A DNA stretch of 64,000 nucleotides from Mycolicibacterium thermoresistibile (GTDB lineage: Bacteria > Actinomycetota > Actinomycetes > Mycobacteriales > Mycobacteriaceae), in assembly GCF_900187065.1 (NCBI RefSeq), contig NZ_LT906483.1:4154001-4218000 (forward strand), given 5' to 3'. This document shows positions 8,349-17,083 of the stretch, piece by piece. The notes below the pieces were generated by a model, which was not told the DNA's origin, did not search any database, and worked only from the letters and a program-made list of their open reading frames with translations. The position numbers were made by a program, and so were the translations under genes. Positions within the stretch are counted from its first letter, which is position 1, and every line of letters begins with the position of its first letter.

Positions 8349-10096
8349 TCGAATTCGGGGCTGCCGGAGGCCATGGCCTGTTGCATCGACCGGCGGATCC
8401 GTTCGGTGTCGGCGGCGGTCCAGCCGTCCGGGGCGATCACCGCGACCCAGCCGTCGAGTTGGGTGTCGCTGTAATTGTGCCCGTGTCCGGGCGGCATGGC
8501 CGCCGCGTTGAAGATGTCGAACCCGACCTGCCAGAACGTCACGATCGGGTACCAGCGCATGGCTGTGGTGCGGTCGTATCCGGGCGGTTCCACCAGCCAG
8601 TCCGGGCGTTCGAACAGCAGGTCCGGCGACCACCACGTCACCGGATCGGATGGGTGCTGCAGGAACAGCACCCGGGTGCCCTCCCACGGCGCGGCGGTGT
8701 CGGCGGCCACCTGCTCGGGGTTCGCCGCCTCGGAGAACCGCACCGTGCGCCCGTTGTCGTAGCGCGGCGCCACCTGCGGGGTGCCGGGATCACGGCGGGC
8801 GGTCACCGCCCGCCACAGCGGGCTGGCGTTGGGCGGGCCCACCCACAGCACCGCGGAGAACTCCATCTGCACGATGTCGGGAAGGTATTCGAACGCGGCC
8901 TGGCCGGCCATCGAGCCCAGGCTCTCGCCGTAGAGCACCAGCTTCGGGCGGCGGTTCTCGGGCCACTGCGACCAGCGTTCGTGGATCGCGTGCACCATCG
9001 CCCGTCCGGCGTCCATCGAGGTCTGCTGGTCGGCGACGAACGAGATCCAGCTGGGCAGATACGAATACTGCATGGCCACCAGCGCGGTGTCGCCGTTGTA
9101 CATCGATTCGATCGCCCGCGCGGCCACCGGATCCACCCAGCCGGTGCCGGTGGTGGGGATGATGACCAGCAGTTGGCGGTCCTGCACGCGGGTGCGCTGC
9201 ATCTCGCTGAGCAGCACATCGAGCCGGCCCTGGGTGGTGTCGGCGGTGGCCAGCCCGGCGTAGAGGCGGATCGGCTCCTTGGCGGGGCGGCCGTTGAGCG
9301 CGGTGAGCTCAGCGGCGTCCGGCCCGGTGCCGACGAAGTTTCGGCCCTGATAGCCCAGGGTGTCCCACGGCGCGAACGACTCCGGGCTGCCGGACCGTTC
9401 CGGCACGGTCGGCTGTTCCACCCCGGCCTGGGTGCTGGCGTTCTGCGGCTGGAACACGCGGCCGGCCCCGGCGATGAAACCACGCAGCAGCACCCCGTTG
9501 ATGAGCGTGATCAACAGCACCACCACCACTGCGGTGCCGATGAAGAAGGCGATCTCGTCGTTGACGTGCCACCGTCGGATCTGCCACTGCGCCAACGCTC
9601 TGATCAGCTCGAGCAGCAGCCGCGACACCCCGATCAGGGCGGCGGCGACAAGCACCGCGACGACCAGTGTGCGCAGGTAGCCCAGGGTGGTGGGGCCGGT
9701 CATCCCCATCAGTTCGGACACCTGCCGCTGCCACGCGGCCGCCTGGATCAGCATCAACATACCGACCGTCACCGACACCGCGACGACCGCGGTCTGGGCC
9801 AGGTACCGCACCCGTTTCGACGGTGGCCACCAGTGCCGCTGGCGCAGCGCGAAGCGGTGGCCGATCTTCCCGACGAGCACCCCGAGGCCGTAGCCGATGG
9901 TGGCGTTGATGCCGCAGATCAGTCCCTGGAACATCCAGTCCCGCGGCAGCAGCGACGGGGTGAGCGACAGGCAGAAGAACAGCGTCGCGAACGCCACCCC
10001 GACGAAGTCCAGCCGCACCATCGACCACGCCCACCGCGCTGCCCACTGCAACCCGGGGACGGGGCGGTGATCCACCGCCTCGGCGGTGACGGTCAC
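8345..10096 (-). CDS. Membrane-anchored alpha/beta-hydrolase (Abhydrolase_9 type)
   Basis: A 583-residue protein with roughly five N-terminal membrane helices (residues 30-205) and a C-terminal alpha/beta-hydrolase domain. LYGESLGSM holds the nucleophile-elbow serine at residue 392. The arrangement matches the actinobacterial Abhydrolase_9_N/Abhydrolase_9 architecture, of unknown substrate. Its GTG start overlaps the purL stop as GTGA and its stop overlaps the next ATG, so purL, this gene, the CPBP protease and the SCP2-like gene form one tightly packed unit. Confidence 0.8.
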   Translation of the reverse strand: MTVTAEAVDHRPVPGLQWAARWAWSMVRLDFVGVAFATLFFCLSLTPSLLPRDWMFQGLICGINATIGYGLGVLVGKIGHRFALRQRHWWPPSKRVRYLAQTAVVAVSVTVGMLMLIQAAAWQRQVSELMGMTGPTTLGYLRTLVVAVLVAAALIGVSRLLLELIRALAQWQIRRWHVNDEIAFFIGTAVVVVLLITLINGVLLRGFIAGAGRVFQPQNASTQAGVEQPTVPERSGSPESFAPWDTLGYQGRNFVGTGPDAAELTALNGRPAKEPIRLYAGLATADTTQGRLDVLLSEMQRTRVQDRQLLVIIPTTGTGWVDPVAARAIESMYNGDTALVAMQYSYLPSWISFVADQQTSMDAGRAMVHAIHERWSQWPENRRPKLVLYGESLGSMAGQAAFEYLPDIVQMEFSAVLWVGPPNASPLWRAVTARRDPGTPQVAPRYDNGRTVRFSEAANPEQVAADTAAPWEGTRVLFLQHPSDPVTWWSPDLLFERPDWLVEPPGYDRTTAMRWYPIVTFWQVGFDIFNAAAMPPGHGHNYSDTQLDGWVAVIAPDGWTAADTERIRRSMQQAMASGSPEFE

Positions 10097-12423
10097 CCGA
10101 AATACCTGGGCAGCACGCTTTCCGACGTACTCCGCAGCTCCTCCAGTGTGACCGTGAACAGTCCCTGCACCTCGACGGTGGATGGTTCGCCCTCCGGACC
10201 GGGGTCGACCACCCCGATGCGGGTGGCCGGCAGCTGCCGGGCCTCACACATCGAACGGAACCGGCTCTCCTCGGTGCGGGGCACCGCGACCAGCGCCCGT
10301 CCGGCGGACTCGGAGAACAGGAAGATGAACGGGCCGGTGCCGTCCGCGAACTCCTCGGGGATCACCAGACGGCAACCGGTCTCGCCGGCCAGCGCGGATT
10401 CGACGACGGCCTGGATCAGCCCGCCCTCGCTGAGGTCGTGGGCCGCCGACACCAGCCCGTCCCGGGAGGCGGCGACGAGCACCTCGGAGAGCAGTTTCTC
10501 GCGGGCGAAGTCGACCCGCGGCGGCCGTCCACCGAGGTGGTCGGCGGTGACCTGGGCCCAGATGGAGCCGTCGAACTCGTCGTGGGTGTCGCCGAGCAGC
10601 CACAGCGTCTCGCCGGGTTCGGCGCCGAATCCGGTGGGGATGCGGCGGTGCACATCGTCGATGACGCCGAGCACCCCGACGACCGGGGTGGGCAGGATCG
10701 GGGTGGATCCGGTCTGGTTGTAGAAGCTGACGTTGCCGCCGGTGACCGGGATGCCCAGCGCCGCACAGCCGTCGGCCAGCCCGCGGACGGCCTCGGCGAA
10801 CTGCCACATCACGTCCGGGTCCTCCGGGGAGCCGAAGTTGAGGCAGTTGGTCACCGCGAGCGGGGTGGCTCCGGTGACCGACACGTTGCGGTAGGCCTCG
10901 GCCAGCGCCAGCTGCGCCCCGGTGTAGGGGTCCAGGGCGGTGTAGCGACCGGACGCGTCGGTGGAGATCGCGATCCCGCGCCCGGTGGTCTCGTCGACGC
11001 GGATCATGCCGGCATCGGCGTTCTCGGCCAGCACGGTGTTGCCGCGGACGTAGCGGTCGTACTGTTCGGTGATGAAGGCCCGGCTGCACAGGTGCGGGCT
11101 GCCGAGCAGCTTGAGCAGGGTCTCGCGGAGTTCGTCGCCGGTCTGCGGGCGGGGCAGCTTCGCCGAGGTGTCGGCGTTGAGCGCGTCCTGGCTTTCCGGC
11201 CGGGCGTAGGGACGTTGGTAGACGGGGCCTTCGTCAGCGACCGTGCGCGGCGGCACGTCGACCACGGTCTGCCCCTGGTAGGTGATCACCAGCCGGTCGC
11301 CGTCGGTGACCTCACCGATGACGGTGGCGGGCACCTCCCACTTGCGGCACACCGCGAGGAACGCCTCCACGTTCTCCGGTTTCACCACCGCGCACATGCG
11401 TTCCTGGGATTCGCTGGACAGGATCTCCGCGGGCGTCATGTTCGGTGTCCGCAGCGGCACCCGGTCCAGCTCGACCCACATGCCGCCGTCACCGGCGGAG
11501 GCCAATTCGGAGGTGGCGCAGGCCAAACCGGCTCCGCCGAGGTCCTGGATGCCGACCACCAGGTCGTTGGCGTACAGCTCCAGGCAGCACTCGATGAGCA
11601 CCTTCTCCAGGAACGGGTCACCGACCTGGACACTGGGCAGCTTCTTGCGGCTCGCCCCCTTGCCGGCGGCGGCCGCGCTGTCCTCGAAGGTCTCCGAGGC
11701 CAGCACCGACACCCCGCCGATCCCGTCCAGGCCGGTGCGGGCGCCGAACAGGATGATCTTGTTGCCGGTGCCCGACGCGAACGCCAGGTGCAGGTCCTCC
11801 TTGCGCAGCACCCCCACACACAGGGCGTTGACCAGCGGATTACCCGCGTATGAGGCGTCGAACACGGTTTCGCCGCCGATGTTGGGCAGTCCCAGCGAGT
11901 TACCGTAGCCGCTGATGCCGCGCACCACGCCGTCGAAGACGCGACGGGTGTCGGGGGCGTCGACCGGGCCGAACCGCAGCTGGTCCATCACCGCGACCGG
12001 GCGGGCGCCCATGGCGAGAATGTCGCGGACGATTCCACCGACGCCGGTGGCGGCGCCCTGGTAGGGCTCGATGTAGCTCGGCGAGTTGTGCGATTCGACC
12101 TTGAACGTCGCCGCCCAGCCGTCGCCGATGTCCACCACTCCGGCGTTCTCGCCGATCCCGGCGAGCATCACGGCCTTCATCTCCTCGGTGGTGGTCTCGC
12201 CGAAGTAGCGCAGATGGACCTTCGACGACTTGTAGGAGCAGTGCTCGCTCCACATCACCGAGTACATCGCGAGTTCCGCGTCGGTGGGCCGCCGGCCGAG
12301 GATTTCGCGGACGCGCTCGTATTCGTCGTCCTTGAGGCCGAGTTCGCGATAGGGCTGCGGTTGATCCGGCGTTTGGGCTGCGCGTTCGACGGTGTCAACC
12401 TCGCCAATGAGCTCCGACGTCAC
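10093..12423 (-). CDS. purL: Phosphoribosylformylglycinamidine synthase II
   Basis: The small-type PurL subunit (776 residues), which with PurQ and PurS converts FGAR to FGAM using glutamine and ATP. Motifs include SVMWSEHCSYKSS, EPYQGAATGVGG, DLGGAGLACATSE and VTGGNVSFYNQT. The active-site motif usually written HNHP reads HNSP here (around residue 107): the first His is kept, the second is Ser. The start is the GTG at 12423. It is followed by the GTGA-coupled hydrolase gene. PurQ and PurS lie about 10 kb away on the same strand. Confidence 0.97.
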   Translation of the reverse strand: MTSELIGEVDTVERAAQTPDQPQPYRELGLKDDEYERVREILGRRPTDAELAMYSVMWSEHCSYKSSKVHLRYFGETTTEEMKAVMLAGIGENAGVVDIGDGWAATFKVESHNSPSYIEPYQGAATGVGGIVRDILAMGARPVAVMDQLRFGPVDAPDTRRVFDGVVRGISGYGNSLGLPNIGGETVFDASYAGNPLVNALCVGVLRKEDLHLAFASGTGNKIILFGARTGLDGIGGVSVLASETFEDSAAAAGKGASRKKLPSVQVGDPFLEKVLIECCLELYANDLVVGIQDLGGAGLACATSELASAGDGGMWVELDRVPLRTPNMTPAEILSSESQERMCAVVKPENVEAFLAVCRKWEVPATVIGEVTDGDRLVITYQGQTVVDVPPRTVADEGPVYQRPYARPESQDALNADTSAKLPRPQTGDELRETLLKLLGSPHLCSRAFITEQYDRYVRGNTVLAENADAGMIRVDETTGRGIAISTDASGRYTALDPYTGAQLALAEAYRNVSVTGATPLAVTNCLNFGSPEDPDVMWQFAEAVRGLADGCAALGIPVTGGNVSFYNQTGSTPILPTPVVGVLGVIDDVHRRIPTGFGAEPGETLWLLGDTHDEFDGSIWAQVTADHLGGRPPRVDFAREKLLSEVLVAASRDGLVSAAHDLSEGGLIQAVVESALAGETGCRLVIPEEFADGTGPFIFLFSESAGRALVAVPRTEESRFRSMCEARQLPATRIGVVDPGPEGEPSTVEVQGLFTVTLEELRSTSESVLPRYFG

Positions 12424-12595
12424 GGCAGCCAGTGTATTCGTTCAGCCAGAACAGTCCCGCCGCGCAGCGGATGGCCGTAGGTCGCCGGAGGGCGGCGGGC
12501 GGGTGGACAGTGACCGGCACCACAGCGATGCGCGCGAAGGGCAGGAACTACAACCTGATCTGGTTCACCGCGCAGCGTCTCGAGAACGCGCCCAG

Positions 12596-12632
12596 CGGAG
12601 CCCCCTGCCCGTCGCGCGGGCAGGGGGCTCCG
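12596..12632 (-). terminator. Perfect 15-bp stem terminator after the PE-PPE-like gene
   Basis: CGGAGCCCCCTGCCC at 12596-12610 and its exact complement at 12618-12632 flank a 7-base loop. It lies 18 bases beyond the TAG stop of the minus-strand gene. There is no T-run, so it is a mycobacterial-style structure. The rest of 12424-12650 holds no gene I can support. Confidence 0.75.
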
Positions 12633-12650
12633 TGCTGCCGGGGGCCTGTC

Positions 12651-15104
12651 CTAGCCGGCGTCCTCGCTCGTCGGCTTCCCGGTACCGGTCTCTCCGGTCG
12701 CGGCGGGCGCCGGCTTCCTGGGCTGCGGTTTCTTGTCCAGACCGGTGAAGGCCGCGGTCATCCGCTGCCCGGCCCGGGTCAGCCGCTCACCGGCGTTCTG
12801 GACCGCCTTGCCGAACTGGCGGGCCACTGGCGTGTCCGGCTTGGTCACGGGTCGTTTCCCGGGCGTGCGACCGTTGCCGACCCGGGCGTCGGACGGGATC
12901 GGTTCAGCCTCGGCGGTGTCGAGTTTCTCCTCGGCGGTTTTCTCCGGGGCGTTCGCCTGCGGTTCGGGGGCGGGCGGCTCGCCTGCGCCCTTGGCGTTCT
13001 CGTCGCCCGCGTCACCGCCGGCGGGCGGTTCGCCCTGCTCCGGCGGGGTGGACAACGTCAGTTGCGTGCCGGTGGCACGCTGACGTTCGCCGAACGGCAA
13101 TGCGGCGGCCGGGGTGCCGGAGGCGGTGGACTCGGGCTGCGGTGCGGCCCGGTCGGCCGGCGGCGTGAAGCTCTGGCTTGTCCGGTCGGTGAGGGTGACG
13201 ACGTCATCGACGTCGACACCCTCCAGGACATCGTCGAGGAAGTCGCCCAGACCCGGGATGCCGTCGAGCAGCCCGCCGAGGTCGCCCACTCCGAGCAGGC
13301 CGGCGAGCAGCTGCAGGGGGTTCGGTCCCGCCGCCGGGCCCCTGACACCGGGAATGCCTCCGTCGAAGAAGGCGCTTTCGACGCCGGCCGCCAGCGCGGT
13401 GAAGAGGTCCTCGGGCACGCGAGTCCAGTCGATGTTCTCCGGGACACTGAGGAACGGCGCGTACTCGCCGCCGAAGTTGCCGGAGAAGTCCCGCGGGTAC
13501 GGGTCCAGCGGGTCGGTGATGTCCTGGGTGACATTGGTGTAGCCCAGGTTGACCAGAAGCTTCAGCGCCGGTTCGATCGCGTCGGCGAACGGGTTGGTGA
13601 ACCCGAACGCCCCGCCGGTGAAGAGATTGGCGATGTCGGCCGGATACCGCAAGGGCTCCAGGAGCGGCAGCGCGTTCTGCTCGATGGTGAGGTAGGTGTT
13701 GGTGGCGAAGTAGTCATCCGGAATCTCCATGCCCAGCGCACCTTCCACGACAGAGCCCAACAAACCGAGCAAGTCTCCGCGCACGTCCAGTTCGAACGGA
13801 CCAACGTCGGGTACGGAGAAGGCGGGAGATAGTACACATCCAAACGCGCCGCATGGCACGTTCAGCACATCGACGCCGGCGATCTCGAGATCGCTCGGGA
13901 TAGACCCGACGAAGCCGTAAGCGACATTGCCCGCGATCCCGGGCAGTGCCGCGCCGAGAATCTGGGCGATCATTTCGGGTAGCCCGGCTTCCGAGCCACG
14001 CAGGATATAGGTCGGAAAGAGCAGTGCCGCTTTGTTGTTTGCGAGGGTGAACGGATTCGGCCACGCAGCGAAGTCCGACAGCGGATCGTATTCCACCGTG
14101 GCGTCGACCTTGTTCGGCACGAGCCTGGCGCCCAAGTCTTGGAAAACCTCGAACTCCGGTGTCACCGTGTTGATTCCGAAGATGCGAAAGATCGGTGCGA
14201 AGCGGGCGGCGATACCGCCGTCGGCACGCCCCGGGTTGCGGAGCAGAATCATGGTGAGGATGGTCAGGCTGCGACCCTCTTCAGCGCCTTCGGCGGTGCC
14301 TCCCGGCTGGTCCGACAGATCCGCCACCACCCGGTCCCACGCCATGCCGGCAGTGAGGGAGCCGAGGCCGAACCCGAGCACGATGGGCACTCGCAGATTC
14401 GGGAGGCCGATAGGGAACGAGTCGGGACCGCAATCCACCTGATCGCACAGCGAATTGGCTGCACGAAGCGACCGTATGCCCAGATTGTAGGGACTCTGAG
14501 CCAACGCTGCGGTGAGCAGAAGTGTAACCGGACTGGGTAGCGAAACACCCAGATCCAGCGGCAGATACGGTGTCCCGTTGACCTGCTCCGCGATCGCACT
14601 CGGAAAAACCGGTACCCAGAACGGATTCAGGCCGAGAATTCCGAGCGCTCCGAACGGAGGGCCCGTCGTGACGACATTGACCCCGGGGACATCGAGCGGG
14701 AGTTCAAGCAGATCCCCGAGACCCGGCGGGTTCAGCCCGAGCGCCCGGAACAGGGCGCCGAAGTCGATGCCGCCGATGAGGTCGGCGACATCCCCGCTGT
14801 CGATCAACGACAGGGCTCGGCTGGGATCGAGGCTGGAGAAGTCCTCGAGAAGCCCGCTGAGTTCCCTTGGCAGTACTGCGGGTAACTCATCGCCACCAGC
14901 GAGAAGGCCGCTGAGTTGAGCCAAGCCGTTGACCAACTCGATGCTGCGCTCGGTCGCAGCGGCCTCCCTCGCGGATGCGGCGAGCGCCCCCGCCGACGGC
15001 GCCGACAACCCGAGCGCCACAGCGATCGCCGTCGCTGCCGCCCCACCCGCGACCGCCGCTCTCGTCATGACGGTGCGCGCGGCCTCATCCCCCTGCTTTG
15101 TCAA
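12651..15104 (-). CDS. Secreted PE-PPE-domain-like protein with disordered tail
   Basis: An 817-residue exported protein. The TTG at 15104 follows a good GGAAGGGAA site. Residues 16-42 form a signal peptide ending near SAGALA. Residues about 235-600 resemble the PE-PPE (PF08237) serine-hydrolase domain: NPGRADGGIAARF, VEYDPLSDFAAWPNPF, NTYLTIEQNALPLLEPLR and LGYTNVTQDITDP fit its pattern. The nucleophile-elbow position reads GFGLGS (residues 244-249) rather than the usual GxSxS/G, so the enzyme may be inactive. The last 180 residues are Ala/Pro/Glu-rich and probably disordered. There is no PE or PPE N-terminal domain. The domain call is by eye. Confidence 0.68.
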   Translation of the reverse strand: MTKQGDEAARTVMTRAAVAGGAAATAIAVALGLSAPSAGALAASAREAAATERSIELVNGLAQLSGLLAGGDELPAVLPRELSGLLEDFSSLDPSRALSLIDSGDVADLIGGIDFGALFRALGLNPPGLGDLLELPLDVPGVNVVTTGPPFGALGILGLNPFWVPVFPSAIAEQVNGTPYLPLDLGVSLPSPVTLLLTAALAQSPYNLGIRSLRAANSLCDQVDCGPDSFPIGLPNLRVPIVLGFGLGSLTAGMAWDRVVADLSDQPGGTAEGAEEGRSLTILTMILLRNPGRADGGIAARFAPIFRIFGINTVTPEFEVFQDLGARLVPNKVDATVEYDPLSDFAAWPNPFTLANNKAALLFPTYILRGSEAGLPEMIAQILGAALPGIAGNVAYGFVGSIPSDLEIAGVDVLNVPCGAFGCVLSPAFSVPDVGPFELDVRGDLLGLLGSVVEGALGMEIPDDYFATNTYLTIEQNALPLLEPLRYPADIANLFTGGAFGFTNPFADAIEPALKLLVNLGYTNVTQDITDPLDPYPRDFSGNFGGEYAPFLSVPENIDWTRVPEDLFTALAAGVESAFFDGGIPGVRGPAAGPNPLQLLAGLLGVGDLGGLLDGIPGLGDFLDDVLEGVDVDDVVTLTDRTSQSFTPPADRAAPQPESTASGTPAAALPFGERQRATGTQLTLSTPPEQGEPPAGGDAGDENAKGAGEPPAPEPQANAPEKTAEEKLDTAEAEPIPSDARVGNGRTPGKRPVTKPDTPVARQFGKAVQNAGERLTRAGQRMTAAFTGLDKKPQPRKPAPAATGETGTGKPTSEDAG

Positions 15105-15422
15105 TGCCCTTCCCTTCCAGCACCTTTCAGTTACCGGAAGAGAGCCAACTAGATCGTCCTGGTTTTAGCCCGCGTACCTGGGAGTAACCTGGGCGGTCGT
15201 TCTGTTTACAACTATTTCGTTCGCAATTACGTTGCCTAGCTGCATGTTCAAGATCTGCGTCGGCGTTATCAAGATCAATTTGGTTGTTTGCCTATGCAAC
15301 TGAATCGCGTCCCCGGGGTGCTGATCGCCGGCGTTTTCGCAATTTATTGCAGCGTAGTAAATTTCATGACTCCGCCGGCACAAATCCCGGCCGGTGAGAG
15401 CTCGTCCCGCGCTTCGGACAGG
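15105..15422. other. A/T-rich intergenic region, probable promoter of the PE-PPE-like gene
   Basis: About 318 bases without a supportable gene, visibly richer in A and T than the flanks. It should hold the promoter of the minus-strand gene starting at 15104. A weak GCCGG/CCGGC stem near 15374-15391 could end the VOC transcript. Short reading frames here show no family resemblance or ribosome-binding site. Confidence 0.45.
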
Positions 15423-15767
15423 TCAGCCGGATATGCAGAACGCGTTGCCGTCCGGGTCGGTCAGCACGATCCACCGGAAATCCTCGATGGCGTGCCGCGC
15501 GACCTCCGACGCACCGGCGGCGGTCAGACGCGCGACGGCGCCTTCCGGGTCATCGGTGTGAAAGTCCAGATGGATCCGGTTCTTTCCCGGCGTCGGATCG
15601 GGCACGCGCTGGAACGCCAGCCGCGGACCCTCCCCACAGTCCACGACGAGAAACTCGCCGGGCATCAGCGCGTGCACCTCACCGCCGGTCTGTTCGGCCC
15701 ACCACCGCGCAAGCGGCGCCGGGTCGACACAGTCGAACGTGACGTTCTCGATCCGAAGCGATGCCAT
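15423..15767 (-). CDS. VOC (glyoxalase/bleomycin-resistance fold) protein
   Basis: A 114-residue single-domain VOC protein. MASLRIENVTFDCVDP is the first beta strand, FLVVDCGEGPRLAFQRVP the middle, and HLDFHTDDP plus WIVLTDPDGNAFCI are the usual second-half motifs. His in HLDFH and the late acidic residue could bind metal. The ATG at 15767 is chosen because sequence upstream is not family-like. It sits next to pepC, as Rv0801 does. Substrate unknown. Confidence 0.82.
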   Translation of the reverse strand: MASLRIENVTFDCVDPAPLARWWAEQTGGEVHALMPGEFLVVDCGEGPRLAFQRVPDPTPGKNRIHLDFHTDDPEGAVARLTAAGASEVARHAIEDFRWIVLTDPDGNAFCISG

Positions 15768-15781
15768 GCGGGCAGCGTATT

Positions 15782-17041
15782 TCAGGCCGGCGACAGAAAC
15801 GCCCGTAACGCCGCGGAGTAGGAGGTCACATCCGCGGCGCCCATCAGCTCTCGTGCCGAATGCATCGCCAACTGCGGGGCTCCCACATCGACGGTGGGGA
15901 TGCCGGTGCGGGCCGAGGTCATCGGGCCGATCGTCGACCCGCACGGCAGATCCGCCCGGTGCTCATAGCGCTGCAGCGGCACCCCGGCCTGCTGGCAGGC
16001 CAGTGCGAACGCCGCGGCGGTGCGTCCGTCGGTGGCGTAGCGCAGGTTCGGCTGCACCTTGAGCACGGGCCCGCCGTTCACCTCGATGAGGTGGCCGGGT
16101 TCGTGCCGGTCGGGGTAGTTCGGGTGGGTGGCGTGGGCCATGTCGCCGGAGGCGACCATCGAGCCCGGCAGGCGGCGCAGGAAGTCCTCGCGGGTGCCGC
16201 CGGCCGCCAGGGTGATGCGTTCCAGCACGGTCAACAGCAGCTCGGACTGGGCGCCGGCGTCGGAGGTGGATCCGACCTCCTCGTGATCGAACAGCGCCAG
16301 CACCGGCAGATGGTCACCGGGTTCGACGGAAAGAAGCGCCTCCAACCCGGCGTAGCAGCTGGCCTGGTTGTCCAGCCGCGGGGCGCTGATCAGATCCCGA
16401 TCCGAACCGATCAGCTGGGACGGCGCCAGATCGTGGGTCATCAGGTCGAACCCCAGCACATCGGCGGCGGCGACACCGGCGTGGTCGGCCACATGGTCGA
16501 GGAAGGCACGGTCGCGGTCCGCCACCCCCCAGACCGCGTTGACGTGCTGTTGCGGGTTGAGCGTGACCGATTTGCGGTCCTCGGCGAGGTGGATGGCCAG
16601 TTGCGGCACCCGCAGCACCGGCTCGTCGATGCGGATCAGCCGGTGTTCCAGACCGCTGCCGCTGCGCACCGACAGTCGTCCGGACAGCCCGAGGTCGCGG
16701 TCGAGCCAGGAGTTCAGCCACACGCCGCCGTACGGCTGCAGCGCGACGACGCGCCAGCCGGCCACGAACCGGTCCGGATGTTCCTTCACCCGCAGGTTCG
16801 GGCTGTCGGTGTGGGCGCCGACGATCCGGAAGCCGGCGCCGGTGTCCGCGGTGGTGCGCCATGCGATCAGCGAGCCGGCGCGCACCGTGAAGTAGTCGCC
16901 CGCGGCGCCGGGCCAGGGGTCGCGTTCGAGCAGCTCGACGAAGCCCGCGGCGCGGAGCCGGTCCGCCACGGTCGCGCAGACGTGGTAGGGCGACGGCGAC
17001 GCGTCGATGAACTCACAGAGACCTTCGGCACTTGCGGACAT
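15782..17041 (-). CDS. pepC: M18-family aspartyl aminopeptidase
   Basis: A 419-residue zinc aminopeptidase of peptidase family M18. Key residues are in VGAHTDSPNLRVK (zinc His and Asp), APRLDNQASCYAG (bridging Asp), LFDHEEVGS (catalytic and zinc Glu) and the late QLAMHSARE (zinc His). It trims N-terminal residues from peptides in the cytosol and normally assembles as a dodecamer. The start at 17041 (MSASAEGLCEFIDASPSPYH) matches the family N-terminus; two more ATGs lie just upstream. It is divergent from the DyP gene, as in Rv0800/Rv0799c. Confidence 0.93.
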   Translation of the reverse strand: MSASAEGLCEFIDASPSPYHVCATVADRLRAAGFVELLERDPWPGAAGDYFTVRAGSLIAWRTTADTGAGFRIVGAHTDSPNLRVKEHPDRFVAGWRVVALQPYGGVWLNSWLDRDLGLSGRLSVRSGSGLEHRLIRIDEPVLRVPQLAIHLAEDRKSVTLNPQQHVNAVWGVADRDRAFLDHVADHAGVAAADVLGFDLMTHDLAPSQLIGSDRDLISAPRLDNQASCYAGLEALLSVEPGDHLPVLALFDHEEVGSTSDAGAQSELLLTVLERITLAAGGTREDFLRRLPGSMVASGDMAHATHPNYPDRHEPGHLIEVNGGPVLKVQPNLRYATDGRTAAAFALACQQAGVPLQRYEHRADLPCGSTIGPMTSARTGIPTVDVGAPQLAMHSARELMGAADVTSYSAALRAFLSPA

Positions 17042-17070
17042 ATCAACCATCATCGCCGACGGCCGGACGC

Positions 17071-17076
17071 TAAGGT
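17071..17076 (+). promoter_or_regulatory. Probable -10 box (TAAGGT) of the DyP-encapsulin operon
   Basis: TAAGGT lies 7 bases before the ATG at 17084, the geometry of a leaderless mycobacterial promoter. No Shine-Dalgarno sequence precedes this start. Confidence 0.5.
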
Positions 17077-17083
17077 CAAGATC

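Noticed and set aside
12432..13832. Plus-strand frame opposite the PE-PPE-like gene
   Set aside because: It is Gly/Arg/Val-rich without motifs, passes through the terminator hairpin, and is opposite a better gene.
15165..15383. 72-codon minus-strand frame in the A/T-rich gap
   Set aside because: No ribosome-binding site, no family resemblance, and it lies where a promoter is expected.
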